From positions 7,334,244 through 7,398,243 of the forward strand of contig CM067526.1 in the NCBI GenBank assembly GCA_034509925.1: a stretch of 64,000 nt of DNA, read 5' to 3'. The notes under the pieces were generated by a model, which ran no database searches, was not told the DNA's origin, and saw only the letters and a program-made list of their open reading frames with translations. Positions 1 through 13,703 of the stretch are shown here, piece after piece (position 1 is the stretch's first letter; each line of letters starts with the position of its first letter). Source of the stretch: Hirudinaria manillensis. Taxonomy: Eukaryota; Annelida; Clitellata; Hirudinida; Hirudinidae. The position numbers were made by a program, and so were the translations under genes.

Positions 1-339
1 AATATTTTAGAAACGTGTGTTATTCCTGAACAGTTATGAAGGATCCTGTTATTTCTCGCTTTGTCATGTCAATTGACGCAATTGGAAATATAGTTGAATG
101 AAAATAGGGCCAAGGTTGTTGCATTGACTACAAAGAACTAGATAAAGATCTACAAATGTCTTAAAGAAAGAAGGGAGGTGTTGTATTTTTGTTGGAAAAT
201 AGATTAAAAGTGGTGAACCCTGAAAATAACCTCAAAACCTTTGAGTCAACGTCTTTTGTGTTTATGTTTATTGAATGCGAGAAATCCAAGGGATAAATTT
301 CAGGAAATCTATTACTATTGCTTCACATTTGTTTTGCAA
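1..339. other. Gene-free AT-rich stretch
   Basis: I see no convincing exon, repeat or RNA gene here. Some of it may be the decayed upstream part of the LINE remnant that follows. Confidence 0.4.
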
Positions 340-835
340 AAGAGACAATCACGAGCACCCAAAAATGAGTGGATGACAAGTGATTTACTAGATTTTTTCA
401 GTGATTAGAATAATTTGTATGTAAATATATTAAAAAAATATATATATATATCACATCGAAATAATTTCAAGACTCTCAAAACCAAAACCATTAGAGAATT
501 TTATTCGGAAAATTTCAAACTACAGCAGTACAACATGAAAAATATCTGGAACCTGGTATCTCAATTACTCAATAGACGCAAAACAGAACTAGATTGTGAC
601 ATCTTTGGCTTCTATTGACGGCAGGGATCTAACCTCACTGGAAAATATCACAAACGCATTCTGTTGAAAAACTACTTTACGAGAAGTAACCTTGAAAAAC
701 AAATCCCCACCCCCTCCTTTTGAATCCTATTTAAAAAGTCCTCCCATACAATCGATTGATGTTCCAACAACACCAAATGTGGTCATCAAATTTGCTAGGG
801 TATCTCGTATTTGTGAGGACATAGATCCTTAAAGA
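340..835 (+). pseudogene. Decayed LINE fragment between endonuclease and reverse transcriptase domains
   Basis: Broken translations (stops at about 405 and 647) read like the linker found between the endonuclease and reverse transcriptase of L2/CR1/Jockey-type LINEs: RAPKNEWMTSDLL, then a Tyr/Lys-rich helix, then NIWNLVSQLLNRRKTEL, then a stretch resembling the pre-RT segment that ends before about 800. The LVSQLLNR-type motif is the best anchor. No catalytic RT motif follows, so this is a short fossil. The resemblance is from family knowledge and was not aligned. Confidence 0.45.
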
Positions 836-2229
836 TTCAATTCCTGCCACAGCTGAAGTACTATCAGAGGTTATTAATAATCACTTCAAAGATGGTCAGA
901 TATGCTCTAAGATCTTGCCCCTGAGAAAACGGCCACACAAAGATAGATGGTTAAAGATCATAAACGAACACTTAACCAAGCCAAACACAGAAATCTTTGA
1001 CAGAGCCAGGAAACTCGTAAAGGAATAAACTCTCATCAGCATTTTTACTTCAAGGGTGAACCTCAGGGCCAACTTCTTGACTTGGAGAGATACAACGTTT
1101 TGTTTGATGTCTGCTGTTTTTTTTTTCATCTCATCATGGAATTTCCATTTCCAGAAGGAAATAAATTTTATTTTTTATTTGACTCTGCTAATGACATCGA
1201 CAGTTTATTTTTGATTGAAACCAGATTGAAACAATTTCGATAACATGAAAATCACTTGGCAATGCCGAAACGAGTAAATGTTGTATTAATTAATAAAATT
1301 AAATGTAATTTTTAAATATTTCACAAAAAGGAAACTTATATTCATTTATATTCATTATTAAATTCACTTCATATACAAATTTATTCGACAAAACTAAGCA
1401 AAAGAACTAAATTAGATATAGCCCGAAGGGTTACATTCCCGATTATGGGCTACCATAAAAAAAGTGGTTAGAGAAATTATTTTGTTAAAAAATAACCTTT
1501 TCATTCAAAACTATTCCACGAAAACACAAATAACACAAGAAAATCGGCAAAAGGCAGGAAAATTATCCGATGATAAAGCACTAAGAATTTATAAATCCAA
1601 CAGGAGCAATCGGATATCTATTCCAGAAGCAGAAGCTACGAGAAATTTACTTTAATATTTGAAAAATGGGTCCCGGAGATCTCAATAATGCTATCTTGAG
1701 GGATCATTTTAACATCCCAACTTTCTGGGTAAGAAAAATTTATCGTTCATTAGTGACATCATCACACAAGGATTTTATTCTCTGGTAAACAATTTCGTTC
1801 CTACGCACTTTTAATACTATCTTAAGCAGCGGTGCATATGATAATATGTAGTGCAAGCCATATAGCATTTCCAGCGCTGCAAATAAAAATACGCTCTGCA
1901 TTCTTATGTATATTAGTCTGGCAGGATTAATTAAGGATACAACAGTTATCCGAACATATATCTTGACCAACTCTGAGATTGGAGAAGCCGAAGTTTGAAG
2001 TAGAATTCTTGGACTTTATAATAAATGGACATTTATTTTTGAAACAAATTATTCAAAATGCATCGAAATACATCGAATATACAAGTCATAATAAAGAATT
2101 TTCAATCAATATATATCACGTGAGCAAGCTATATATTTTAAACCACTTTTTCCTTCGTCATCAATCTTGAGCTAGTATCATGAATGATATGAATTTTATT
2201 TATGGTGCAATTGGGAGTGCTAAACATAT
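836..2229. other. No gene recognised
   Basis: Short open frames at 896-1129 (-), 1464-1655 (+), 1740-1970 (-) and 1979-2170 (+) are no longer than expected by chance in this composition and show no family motif. The first 250 bp could continue the LINE fossil. Confidence 0.4.
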
Positions 2230-2590
2230 TATGTTTCGCACATTAATTACATGTTGTCAATAACAATATGAATTGCTTGGAACTTATCAAACTCTACAAA
2301 AAAACAGAAATGTGAACTTATATCGAAGTCGCATCTAGCGATTCGAGTCATCAAGCAGTTCCGATCGGGACAGCAATTGCAAATAGACCAAATCGTCCAC
2401 CCGTATTTGGCCATTAGTTAATTCCAATAAAGATATCCTTACGTTAATTAATTCATCAGACCCCGAGTTACAACAATATGATTTCGCACATTAATTACAT
2501 TTTGTCAATAACAATATGAATTGCCTTTATGAACGCTTGGAACTTATCAAACTCTAGAAAAAAAAAACAGAAATGTGAACTTATAAATAC
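2230..2590. repeat. Direct repeat pair, about 250 bp apart
   Basis: A segment beginning TTTCGCACATTAATTACAT at about 2231 recurs at about 2482. Both copies run through CAATAACAATATGAATTGC, GGAACTTATCAAACTCTA and CAGAAATGTGAACTTATA. The second copy has a small insertion (CTTTATGAACG) and a longer A run. This is a local duplication of unknown origin. Confidence 0.75.
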
Positions 2591-3009
2591 GAGAATAAAA
2601 AATATTATCGGAAATAATTTAACATTATATTAATCAATGCACTACTTCCGAGCTGTTAATAATTATATATTTTTTAAGTAAAATTAATTTTTGTTTACAA
2701 AACCGCCAGTGACGTATGAGAGGTATGCCATAATGAAAACAATATTGTTACAGAAAAACAAGGAATGAAGCAGCGAAGATTTAAAATTAAGAAACATATA
2801 ATTTCACTACGCAAGTTGATTACTTGATTGAAATATACATACCTTTAGATACAGTAATGAATAACAATGAGAATTAATTTTCGTTAATGGAGGCTGATTC
2901 GTGGTTAAAAGGTTCTTGCCAGTGTGTCCCTTCACATTCACAAATAGCTGGAGGCAAAAAAATTAGAATTAAGTCACAATGGATCTAGAACTTCGTTGGG
3001 GTAAAAATG

Positions 3010-3463
3010 TCGAAGAACGAAAAAATATTAAATTTAGCCCTAGACCCCAATTCCATAAAAATTTTAAATATGAGTATCTGCATTTCATCCGTTTTCTAGG
3101 CTTAAAAATCCGCCAATGCAATGAGAGAACATATTTTAGATTGAAATTATATTGAGCTTATTTAAGTATTTTACATGATGTCATTGAAGTTAGACGAGCA
3201 TTTGAGTGTAAGACATAAGAGTATTTTCATATATTATCGAAGAACGAAAAAATATTAAATTTAGCCCTAGACCCCAATTCCATAAAAATTTTAAATATGA
3301 GTATCTGCATTTCATCCGTTTTCTAGGCTTAAAAATCCGCCAATGCAATGAGAGAACATATTTTAGATTGAAATTATATTGACCTTATTTAATTATTTAA
3401 CATGATGTCATTGAACTTAGCCGATCATTTGAGTGTAAGACATAAGAGTATTATCATATTTAC
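3010..3463. repeat. Two-copy tandem repeat, 227-bp unit
   Basis: Unit one is 3010-3236 and unit two 3237-3463, each beginning TCGAAGAACGAAAAAATATT and ending near GTATT-TCATAT. The first about 150 bp are identical in both; scattered substitutions occur after that. No coding capacity is evident, so this looks like a recent simple duplication. Confidence 0.85.
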
Positions 3464-3769
3464 CAAAACATCCGCATGCCACAAGCCCGATGTCTCTATT
3501 CACTTGAGTTTGATTTGGTTGGAATTAACATTTTCAGAAGATATTACTGTGATTCTATTTATTCTATGGAAGCGTTTTAGCGATTCAGAATGCTTGGCAT
3601 CGCATGTAAAAGGTTTGTTTAAAAAATAATGGCAATATTATTGTAGATTTTTCCTATCCCTTTGTTGTAGCCCTGGACCAAAATAGTTAAATTAAGAATA
3701 ATTAAAAGCGATAAATTAATTTTGAACAATAACGTAATGTTTCTCCGCTTTTGAGCTCCGACACTACCA

Positions 3770-4490
3770 TGCATTGGCCCCGTGGTAAGGTGGATTATAT
3801 ATTCATACCGAAGACAGACGGCTTTCCTGTAGAGGCCTCTTAAGATCTCTTCTGGCTCCTCATGTGCAACATCCAAAATGAAGCCGTTTCAGCGGCCTCA
3901 GCATCCTTGTTATAGCCTTTGTTCTCTCACGGCTTGATAGTCCAATGTTGTTGAGGAAAGCCTAAGTCGACCTGTCGACTATGCCCCTTGCGCCAACCTC
4001 TAGGTCTGTCCGATATTCTTTCGCTTACAGATCTGCATACTTATCCGCTTTGAGAGCATATCCTGTCTTTCCATGGTACCGTCAGTTCCACCAGAAGGAT
4101 GGCATCCGTCGACGGCGATGCGAGCACTAAATATGGCCACATGTCAATTTCTATCTGCACCTAGATGTGAGGTAATGCCTCAACCTTTCTAGGTCGGCTG
4201 CCATGGTTCAGTCATTTGCCTTTGGAAGAATGGCAAGAGGGTTTAACATCTCTTTTTGTAGAGGTGTGCGAAGTACGAGCAACAAATAAATCTTTTGCTG
4301 CTTTGCGATCATGAGCGAGTTTGTTTTCTCTCCGGACTTCCTCTTTTGCGGCCTCGCACACTTCTCGGAGGAACTGTTTTGTCGCCACGTTAACCTACCG
4401 TTTTGCAAATACTGAGCACGTGATGCAGTGTCTCGATCCCGCCCCATAGTCGACATTCGGTGTCTTCCACCAAACCCCACTTTTGTAGAT
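3770..4490 (-). pseudogene. Decayed retroelement C-terminal (restriction-like endonuclease region) fragment
   Basis: Read on the minus strand, the broken frames include ILLVELTVPWKDRI, then SERISDRPRGWRKGHS, then a segment with EAAETASFWM. The LVELTVPWEDR-type motif followed by a GWR motif is the hallmark of the C-terminal region that many invertebrate retroelement polyproteins carry after the reverse transcriptase, where the PD-(D/E)XK-like core lies. Several stops and frameshifts show it is dead. An upstream open frame (4208-4480) belongs to the same coding strand. The element family cannot be named from this piece. Confidence 0.5.
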
Positions 4491-4976
4491 TGTCCCTTGA
4501 GAGCAATTAGTCGTTACCTTGTCGGGTAGGCGTCGGAGCGGGGATTACTATATATCGCTCTAGGTAAGGTATATTGAAAGTGTTATATAGAAAATGAAAA
4601 GTATGAGCTAGCAGTCTTCAAGACTTAGACTTTTAGGAAACTTATAAATTCCGACCATCTTAAGACCAGTAACTTTTACTTCAATAAACCTGACCCGTCA
4701 AGGTTCGGTTAAAAACTTTACCGAAGGGAGTTATGATATCCCTGCAGAACAATAAATATTAGTAAATTTTTTAAAATTGCCGCTTTCTCTCCGAAAATTC
4801 CGTCAGCAGTGCCCTAAAGGGTGATTTCGGATTCCGTTGTGATAACCAGTCAATGGTCAAATTCATGGAAAGATAAATAAAGATTTGAATTCAAAATTAA
4901 AATCAGAAAAATTTAATTATTTAATAATAATACATTGATAATCAAACTACAACTTAATTTTCAATAATATGATAAG
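4491..4976. other. Upstream flank of the TSP1 gene; no feature recognised
   Basis: AT-rich DNA without recognisable exons. The first exon of the TSP1 gene seen here begins in phase 1, so an earlier exon with the start codon and signal peptide must lie further upstream. I could not find it in 1-4976. Confidence 0.4.
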
Positions 4977-7900
4977 AAAATGACACCAATTGGATGTCGT
5001 GGAGTGCTTGCAGTACTTCCTGTGGTAAAGGCACTAAGTCGAGATTTCTGCTATGTTCCAACTCATCAATCTGTAGCACTGTTGAACAAAAGCAATTCTG
5101 TTATCAAATGCCTTGCAACAAATTTCCAAAAGGTCTTTGATTTTTTTTATTATAGAAATTTGTTTTTTTAAACAACGACTACCTACGATCAGTTTCCATA
5201 TGGAGTAAATGGTCAAAATGCAGCCAAAGTTGTGGTGAAGGAATTAAAATTAGGTTCAGAATTTGCGGTGATGAAATAGATTGTAATGAAGAACAAAAAG
5301 TCGAAACTTGCGTTATCAAGAAATGTGGAAACGGTATAAAAATGTTCTTTTAAAGAGTAATTTTCTATTTAGTTATTGAATATAATGATAATATTTGTTT
5401 ACATAAGTGAGTTAATGTTATATGACAGCAGTAAGTGTTCACGCCATATGTCTTTTATCATATAGGGATTAAATGTTGAATCTTCAATAAGGCAAGCATC
5501 CGCCAATCCTCATAATTGAAAAATTATGTAGATTACAATGCATTCCGAATTAAGAGATTTTTCCCGTGATAACATTGTTTCAGAACATGGCGCTATTCAG
5601 CTGCGATTTTTGCTGTTTAATTATCAATTTCTGAATTTTATGATTTATGATTGCGGTCTGACTTTAAAAACGGTTCCCTTATTATCGTATTACTGAATTT
5701 TGGTGACGTGGAGCTCCTGATTATTAAACTTAAAAATACATTATACCGCGTAAAGACACCAGTAGTACGCAAGTAGTTCATAGAAATAACACTGGAAAGT
5801 AAAAGAAGGGAAGGGAACAAGGAATGTTAGGGTCTCAGTCTTTTTAGAATATACGATATATCACAAATATCACTTCAACCCTCCTATTTATAACATTTTA
5901 TAAATATAGATTAAGGTTTTGAAGTAATCTATGGTAATAATCTTTACATTTTATTCGTGTTTAATAAAGCAGATCTCGATTTTCACAAAGATCATCAATG
6001 GACGGAATGGTCGTTATGCAGTGTTACATGCGGCAGCGGGATTTCAAGTCGGAAAAGTATTTGTATTCAATCAAATTGTACGAATGTAATAGAATCCAGG
6101 CCTTGTAAAACGCTTCCTTGCGTCACCTTTGAGAAGTCAGGTATAGTTTAATCTTGGTATAACAATATATCAATATTTCTTCATATGTTTTATAAATGTA
6201 TTAATTACCAAATATAATTGAAATGTTTAGCAATATATTCAATGAGGATAAAAAAATTTCAATTTAGTAATCCAAGTAAATTCAGTTAAAATTTAGATCG
6301 GAAATATTACAAAAGAAATTATTAAACAATTTGTGTAGAAATGTAGAAAATATAAATATATAAAAAATATCATTAGGACTAGCAGATTCTCTTCATAAAT
6401 ACGGTCGGTGTATCATCTTCATGATACTTCTTTTAGTGAAGATATAGAAATACTATATTGTACTGACTGATATAAGATCATTTGTCCAACTAATCACAAA
6501 AAGTATGACGAAGAACTAATGGAAATACCTTTGGAATTCAAGATTCATTCACAAGTTGCAAAGATTTGAGAACCTGTTGCATCTGTGAAGCCTTGCATAT
6601 ACCATATATATTTGTTTGAACAAATGACTCTACGAGTCTAACATTTTTATCTGAATCGTTCACTTGCCCAAATTTGAACTAAACTAAACAGTTATTATTA
6701 TTGTTAGGCGATAAAAAATATACAAGAATTTTAAACAATATTGAATTAGAATCATGAATTGGAAATGATTGATATTTGGAGCTTTAATGCTTAATAATTG
6801 TGGCACTTTTAGAAAATAATTTTGTGGAATTCTCTTTTGATAATTACTTTATTTGATAATTTTGATAGTCTTTTGAAATTAGTTCATTTTTAAGATTGGT
6901 CAGAATGCAGTGTCACATGTGGCAGAGGATTTATGAATCGTTATCGGAATTGCTTGAATGTAAACGACTGCAAGATCACGTTGGAAACTCAATTGTGTTT
7001 CATGCCTCCTTGCGATACTGCCTCAACAATATTGATAAGCAGTTCGACAATTTTTGAAAATGCAAATAAAAATAATATTTAAATACATTTGTATTGCATT
7101 CAGCAGCATGGTCTTACTGGACACAATGTAGTTTTTCATGCGGTGGTGGAAGAAAAACTCGTTATAGATTATGCATTAGCGATGCCAGTTGCAAAAATGA
7201 CTATGAAACTTTGACTTGCAACGAACAGCCTTGCATATACGGTTACCTTTATTAGTTTGAAAATTTTTTCTTGAATTTATTTGGTTTGATAAGGTAATTG
7301 CGGTTCAAATATAAATATAATATTTAATTTATGTTCATTATTAATATCAGATAATTCGCGAAAAGATTTAGATACAGTATTTGTTAGTGCCTTGTGGCTT
7401 CTTTTTCTTTCCGTACTTATTCCGTTTTGGTAAGTATTCAAAATTCTGAAATGATGAACTGTCCAATTGAAATATGCCGGAACAATAAGTTATCAGTTAT
7501 GAGATATGAAAAATCATATCTCATGATTTCATATTTCATTTTAGATTTTTATTTACAATAACTTTGACTTGTGTGGTTTTTTTGTTGTGCGTTTTTTCAG
7601 ATTAATAATTTTTTGATTATGGTTCGTAAAGGTGAAAGAAGTGGACAAGATGACATTTTTTTCATCACGTAAGACTGTTGATGTCGCTCAAGAACTTTGT
7701 ATGGCCTTTCGAATGGTGGTTGTATTTGAACTTTTGTGAATCAACTCGGAGTACTTACGGTGCTTTTTCGATGTCCTTCAGGGTATGCGAATGTGATTGG
7801 ATCGTACTGGTGTTGTGAGATCTCTCGTCAACTTCGGCCGGGTTTTTGACATTCCATATATATCAGCTCTGTTTGTTGGCATTGCAGATCTGATTGCTGT

Positions 7901-10900
7901 GCTAATTTCAAGCACCGTATGAGATCCATGTTTCGGGTGATCCATGAGCAGTTAGAGAAGTTGACGATAGAATAGATGCTGTCATATGAATTAGCTTTCA
8001 TTCAGGTCCGGAAGGAAATTCATTGCCCAGGAGAAAAAGTCTAAGAAGTCAAAATCGACATGGAATCGGATGGAACCAACCACTTCGCCAGTTGGTCGCA
8101 AGCAAACGCCGTCCAAAGATCGGATCTCCAAGAGAGGAGAAGAGAAATTGAAAACACCAGATCGCATAAGCAGTACATTAGGTCCAATAAAGACAATGGA
8201 CAGCGTGGGACCATCTCATGGAATATCATTGGATATTATACTTTTGTTATAAGATATTTGTGTGACCAATTACCCTCTCATTAGGTTATCTCCTGCGGGA
8301 CTGGTGGAGGGACAGAGCATGCAAACACTATATGGATATGTCCAGACGCTTAGGCAAATGCTGTCAAGCTGCTTTAGCGCAAGGTCAGTACATATGGCGA
8401 CAAGGTATTGCAGATAGTGGCTGAAGCAATGAGGGCTGCCAGTTCAAAGCGTACAAAACCAATCATGTTTGTATAATTCCTGAAGCAATTTCAACCACAA
8501 TAGAATTTACCCGGATGTAGGTTCAAGGTTGGTTGTAGACGCTTCGTTAATGTATGTAGGTTATATGTAGCGAATGATAATCTTTCGAAGAATACTGAGG
8601 AACGTATGTCACTATGAATGTGGAAATATTAACCTAGGCGTTCGAAGGGATTGCAGTAGAAGCTTCTTTGGAGATTAATCCTACTTTCCAGCCAACCACA
8701 ATTCTAAATAATTAGATTATTAAAAATTAAAAGATTATTGTCCCACAATTGCCAATAAAAGCTATTTGCATTTTGAAAGAATCGTTCGAATAGCTGCCAG
8801 CTAACAATGCTAAAAGAGAAACCCTATGTGTTATTTGGGATGGGGACGGATGATTGCGCGGAAGGTATAATCATCAGAAGCACTATAACAATTTCGAGAT
8901 CCAATTCACCTACAAACTCATCATTCCCTCCAGCCAATTCAATCGAATTTTTTTTGTGATCTGTCATGAAAACTTTTCTAAACTTTTAAAATCCGCTTCT
9001 CTGAAGCTATCTACATATTGGAGGCTAGCTTACATTTCACGAACAATAATTCTGATGCTGACCTAACTTTCAAGGTTTTCCTAACACAAAGCTATCCATA
9101 GATGGCCGGTTCCTTTAAAAATTATCTTAAAAAATCATTGGACTACATCATTGGAATTTAAATTTAGCTCATTTAATAAAATTACCTTAATTTGTCCTTT
9201 CTCCTTCATCGCGACGTTTACCGGAATAGATTTATAAGAAGCCTAAATATCTTTTTTTTAAAATCAAATAATTAATGACAATGCACTTTATATATAGAAC
9301 TTTAATGTTGTAACCACTCGTAATGGTTATAAATTATAACATTTATAATTATAATTATAATTTTAATAAAATATTTCCTGCACAGGAAGAGTCAAACATC
9401 CTTAATCTTTGGATTTTTCCATGGAGTTTTTATTCATTCTCAAATTTGACCTCAAAACTTATTGTAATTGTAGTGAAGAATAACTTGAAGAACCTTATAA
9501 CAGGCACTGTATCAGGAATAACAATAATAAAATTAATAAAGGAATATCTTCTGAATTTTCATGCAATGCAATATGCAATTCCTCCTTTCTGTCTTCATCT
9601 TTTATCCTTCTCTTGAATTATCATGACATCTTTAGCATCAGATGTCAGATTGCAGCGTTAAAAAAGGTAAATTATTCCATATAATGATATTTCCAAGGAG
9701 TTCCAACGTTTTCAAACAGTTTTGAGAATCTTACTAAAATAGCGATAATGTGGCCAAAAAAAAACTGGCTGAACATCTCTGTGGAAGAAGGATGTGGACA
9801 AATTCATAATTTAAAAGGGGACAAGTTTAGCAGAAGTTTCTAATTCATTAGAATTTCTTATAAGCAATTCCGTTTGACAAAAATTCTTGAGACAAAAAAT
9901 CCAATCTCTTTAGAAAACATATTATTTTCCAAGGTTGGGTAATATATGGTCAGTATACTTCTCGCCTTCACTGCTTTAAAAGGCGTGACTATTTTTTAAA
10001 ATAGCATCGAAGAAAAAGTGCTTACAAATCGGGCTGAGTATTGTGCTTACAAGTTGTGCTTACATTTGTAAAATGTATCAAACTATTACTATCACGTCAC
10101 TGATCTGATTCAGAACGTTTTTCCCCGGACACGATATCTTTGCTTCCATCTAAATAAACCAAAATTTTGTCATTATCATTTTCCAGCCTTTAGCTATCAT
10201 TATGAAATAATGATATATCATTAGGATTATCTACACCCTTGTATTCCCATGTATTCCCATTCGGGATAATGGTTTATTAATAATGAAGGATAATTAACGT
10301 TATTTTTCTAATTAAGGTTATTTTTTAGAAATTTATTGCTTTTTATACCATTTGGATTTCCAGAATGAATATTTGAAGTATGTATTTATGGATTTCATAT
10401 TTAATACATATATCTATTGTTTTTTTAAGCGTTTTAAGATGTCGAAAGTTTCGTTTTAAAAAGCCTCTTGACTCATTTAAAGAGACATTGGTAGGACCTC
10501 ATTCAGAGCAACACAATGACAAAAACCGCGATGCTTCTCTGGAGAAAAAACTTCATAATTTGCTAACTCCAGAATTTACTGATTTGAGTCTACAAATATC
10601 AACTGATAACTTCATCTCCAAAAAACTAAATAATATATTATTTAGGAAGGATGAAATTTTAAATGAACCAAATGAAACAACAACCAAATCAAATAATAAA
10701 TGTCTTTATCACTCTTCTTCAAATGATGCATTTGTTTGCATCGGTCAACGATACGATTTCCACCAGGCTAACGTTTTTTCTCGATTCAACACCAACTACG
10801 AAATCTAATCAAAAATTATTGTCTGGTCTAGAAAATACTTCAGAAGACATTTTCACTACGGCAATCAAAGAAAAAGTGCGAAAAGCTAAAACAATATATG

Positions 10901-11964
10901 TATTCGATGAGATTCATGGAGCAATTACGGCAAATAAAACGACTACAACTTTTCCAGATCTAGGATTCGAATTTCAAGAATCTGAAATTGTTAAAATCAA
11001 TATCGATTCGACAGATCATGGTCAAGTTAAAAATGATGCGGCTGAAGACCTTATGGAGGGATGTAACACGTCAGAAAAAATCATTTCATTGCCCAAAACA
11101 AAAAGTGAGCAATGCGAAATTGGAGTTGAAATTAGTGATCAATCTTTCATGACATTTCCGATACATAATTTTGGTGATGGAATTATTATAAGTCAGTCGC
11201 CAGTCATACCATTAACAACCTTTCCATATGAAGATGACGTATTAAATTTGCCTCATAATCTTCAGCCGACTGAGGATGAAACCAATAGCCTTGTATTACA
11301 TTCGCACCAATTGAAACTCTCTTCGTCTAAATTAGTGTTAAATAAGTGTGATAAAAGTGTCCAAACCGCGATCAGTAAAATATGTAAAAGGTCGGTTAAA
11401 ATATCAACGGAATCCAGCGGTTTCTCAAGAGATATCCCATGTTTATCAAAATCAACGCACTGCATATTTCTAAATAACGGAAAAGAAACATACCAAGATT
11501 TGTGTAGTGCATTTGATTCGGACAAAAAGCAGTTGGAACAAATCGAACCTCAAATGAATTCTGGGAAGAATGATTTGAAGTGCTTTAATTTGTCGAAGGA
11601 AACAAATTCTAGCAAATTGCAACAGAATCAGCTAATGATCAACACCCCCAACTCAGAAAAAATAACTCATAGATTTGTTTGTCAAAATAAAAATCAAGCT
11701 ACTCAACAAAAAGTTGAATCTTATCAATCTGATGTGTTATGTGTTCCTAGGACTAGCCAGAAATGTGAAGATAAATTCATCTGGCAAAACGTTGAACGAT
11801 GTAGATGTCATGAGTCGCTTCCTTATTCCCAGTGCTCCTCTTTTGATCCAAGATTGCAGTCTCATACAACTAACAGTTATAAACCTCACCGCACTCCAAT
11901 TATATCCAATTTTTTGTCTTTTCCTAAATCAATTCAGTTTCCTTATAGCAGATCATTTTATTAG
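4977..11964 (+). CDS. Single-pass membrane protein with five TSP1 repeats (3' part of gene)
   Basis: Proposed exons are 4977-5132, 5193-5333, 5973-6140, 6895-7041, 7104-7241, 7351-7439, 10430-10743 and 10832-11964. The phases agree at every junction, giving about 760 residues. The first five exons are symmetrical phase 1-1 modules, each one compact TSP1 repeat (for example WSKWSKCSQSCGEG, WTEWSLCSVTCGSG, YWTQCSFSCGGG) with the usual six cysteines. TSP1 domains fold through stacked Trp/Arg side chains and bind extracellular matrix or partner receptors. The sixth exon holds the membrane span (FVSALWLLFLSVLIPFW), which runs into a basic CVLRCRKFRFKK stop-transfer. The last two exons give a Ser/Thr/Asn-rich cytoplasmic tail of about 480 residues with no domain I recognise. 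The start codon and signal peptide lie outside the visible exons. The 88-bp intron at 10744-10831 is inferred to join two reading frames; a frameshift is the alternative. The donor after 7041 (GTTCGA) is weak. Confidence 0.75.
7440..10429 (+). other. Large intron between membrane and tail exons
   Basis: It starts with the consensus donor GTAAGT right after the transmembrane codons and ends TTTTTTAAG before the Cys-Val-Leu-Arg codons. At about 3 kb it is far larger than the other introns of this gene (60-755 bp) and carries degenerate insertion-like DNA. Short open frames such as 8060-8284, 8854-9066 and 9323-9616 show no family motif. Confidence 0.6.
8290..8500 (+). pseudogene. Possible retroelement fragment with Cys-rich motif
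   Basis: A broken frame reads SCGTGGGTEHANTIWICPDA, then after stops QIVAEAMRAASSKRTKPI. The layout (CG, then a His, then a Cys-Pro within about 20 residues) is like the CCHC motif ahead of the endonuclease in R2-like and related retroelements. The match is weak and might be chance. Confidence 0.2.
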
Positions 11965-13599
11965 AGTTAACAATATTAGATAAAAAAAATTTGTTTCTAT
12001 GTAATATTTTTGAAATATAAAGAACATTTGTTACTTTTTTAATATTTTGCTTTAAAAAAATACCCGAAAAAGCTGATAAAAGTGATCGTTCTGGAAGTAG
12101 CAATTTAGCAAGTTTTAAAACTTTTAAATATTGGCTAGATTTATCTACAGGTGATATGTTGATATTTGTGATTCCTAATTCCTAATTGATTTAAATTCAT
12201 CCAAATTGATTTAAATTGATTAATATTTGAATCTTATAAAGTTTATGATGAAGAGCGAAAATCTTGCAACTTCATTTGAATCCTAGCGCGGGCTTTAATG
12301 ACTCTGCACCAACGGATTATGATGCTTTGAAAAATGTTTTTTTGTGTGAATTTCGAATTAGTCTTATTCCTTTTACGAGAACGTTTTCTTACGATAAAAA
12401 GAAAAAACGTGAGTCACATGCCCAATTAGCAACCGATTTACGGGACCGAGCAAAAATGGCATAGTAGCGAAGTTTAAAACGACCTTATTTTTAAAAATAT
12501 AAACAGTTTTATTTTCTCAAGTTACCCACCAGTTCAGTCTAAAGAGAATCTCATGAATCGTTGGCCGGCGCAATTTCTATCGGTGGATCTCGTGATCTCT
12601 CTTTTGCGCGGACTTTCCGCTTCTCTGCTGCATGAGTTTCTCCGGATGGTGCATTTCTGTCCTCTTGCTTGCTTCAGCCATATATTCTTCGGGGCCTCTA
12701 GTCTTAAACAGCTTTATGGAACTTCAGCAGTTTCTAAATTTTCATGATGCCCTTACGGTGTCTCTTAACATTGACGTCCTATTTCTATCTAATCTTCCAA
12801 GGCAGCCTTTCGGCTCATTCTTCAACGGAAGTCAGTTTGCTTGCATTGCTGCTGAAAACGAAATTTGAAAACAATTACCTTGTACATTATGGAGTTCCTG
12901 GGGTGGCATAGTAAATTTATTTTATATTGAATTTTGTCCGGTCCTAATAAAGTGTCATAATAGCGATGTGGTATAGTAACGAGATTTGACCCATTTCCGA
13001 TGAACCAGGTTTATTCTTTTCTGTTTTCTTTATAGACCATTCTTTATGAGGAACGTATATGAACGCGGGTGTGATAATATTAGTCCTCAGGGACCTCAGA
13101 GATTTAGCGTTTTCGTTTTGGAAGCGGGTGCTTATTTCAATTTTTTGATTATACGAAAAGAATATATGGAAAAATAATCCTGGCTTCACTCTGCTTCAAT
13201 TTGGTGACTGAGATTTCTTGCAGGAGACCCGAGTGAGGGATGTGAAACTTCCCGATGTCCAAAAGAACTGAAATTTGTCAAATGTGTGTCTTCAAATAAA
13301 TCAACCATTGAACTTGTATTTAGTTAATCTGTTACTTTTTAAATTAAATGAATTTTATGTTTCTCTAGATTTTCTCTTGACCCCGGTCTAAATGAGCTAA
13401 TATTTGGATGACATTACATGAATCTATTATATCGCTATATTACAAAAAAATAACAAATATCTTTTATTAAACACTGCCACCTAAGGTCCAGTTTATAAAA
13501 TAAATTTTTACGTGCAATTATTTTAAAAACTTATTGGAAACTCATCGGTCTAAAGAAACTAAACCTATCCATCAGCTCAGTCTAAAACTCCCATAAAAC
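11965..13599. other. Intergenic DNA with dispersed repeat pieces
   Basis: No gene is recognised. Two short stretches (about 12443-12475 and 12900-12995) share phrases such as GACCGAGCAAAA.TGGCATAGTA and GGTATAGTAACGAGATTTGAC with the reverse complement of 33229-33360. This marks a dispersed repeat family. The open frames at 12264-12464, 12553-12868 and 12944-13189 are not convincing. Confidence 0.5.
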
Positions 13600-13703
13600 T
13601 CGCATCTCCTTTCAGTAGATCTCCAGCTAGCAGCTTTTTGCTTTTTCAGTTCCTGCTTCCCATGACCCTGCCAAACCATCTCGACGTAACGCTTGGCACG
13701 GAA
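13600..13703 (-). pseudogene. R2-like retrotransposon fragment abutting the tandem array
   Basis: The segment from about 13637 (CTTTTTCAGTTCCTGCTTC ... AACGCTTGGCACGGAAAC) corresponds to the reverse transcriptase region of the R2-like element at 53864-57742 (near 55808-55910), with an internal deletion. The same phrase occurs inside each array unit. The left edge of the array therefore lies within retroelement DNA, which could have provided the homology for the initial duplication. Confidence 0.6.
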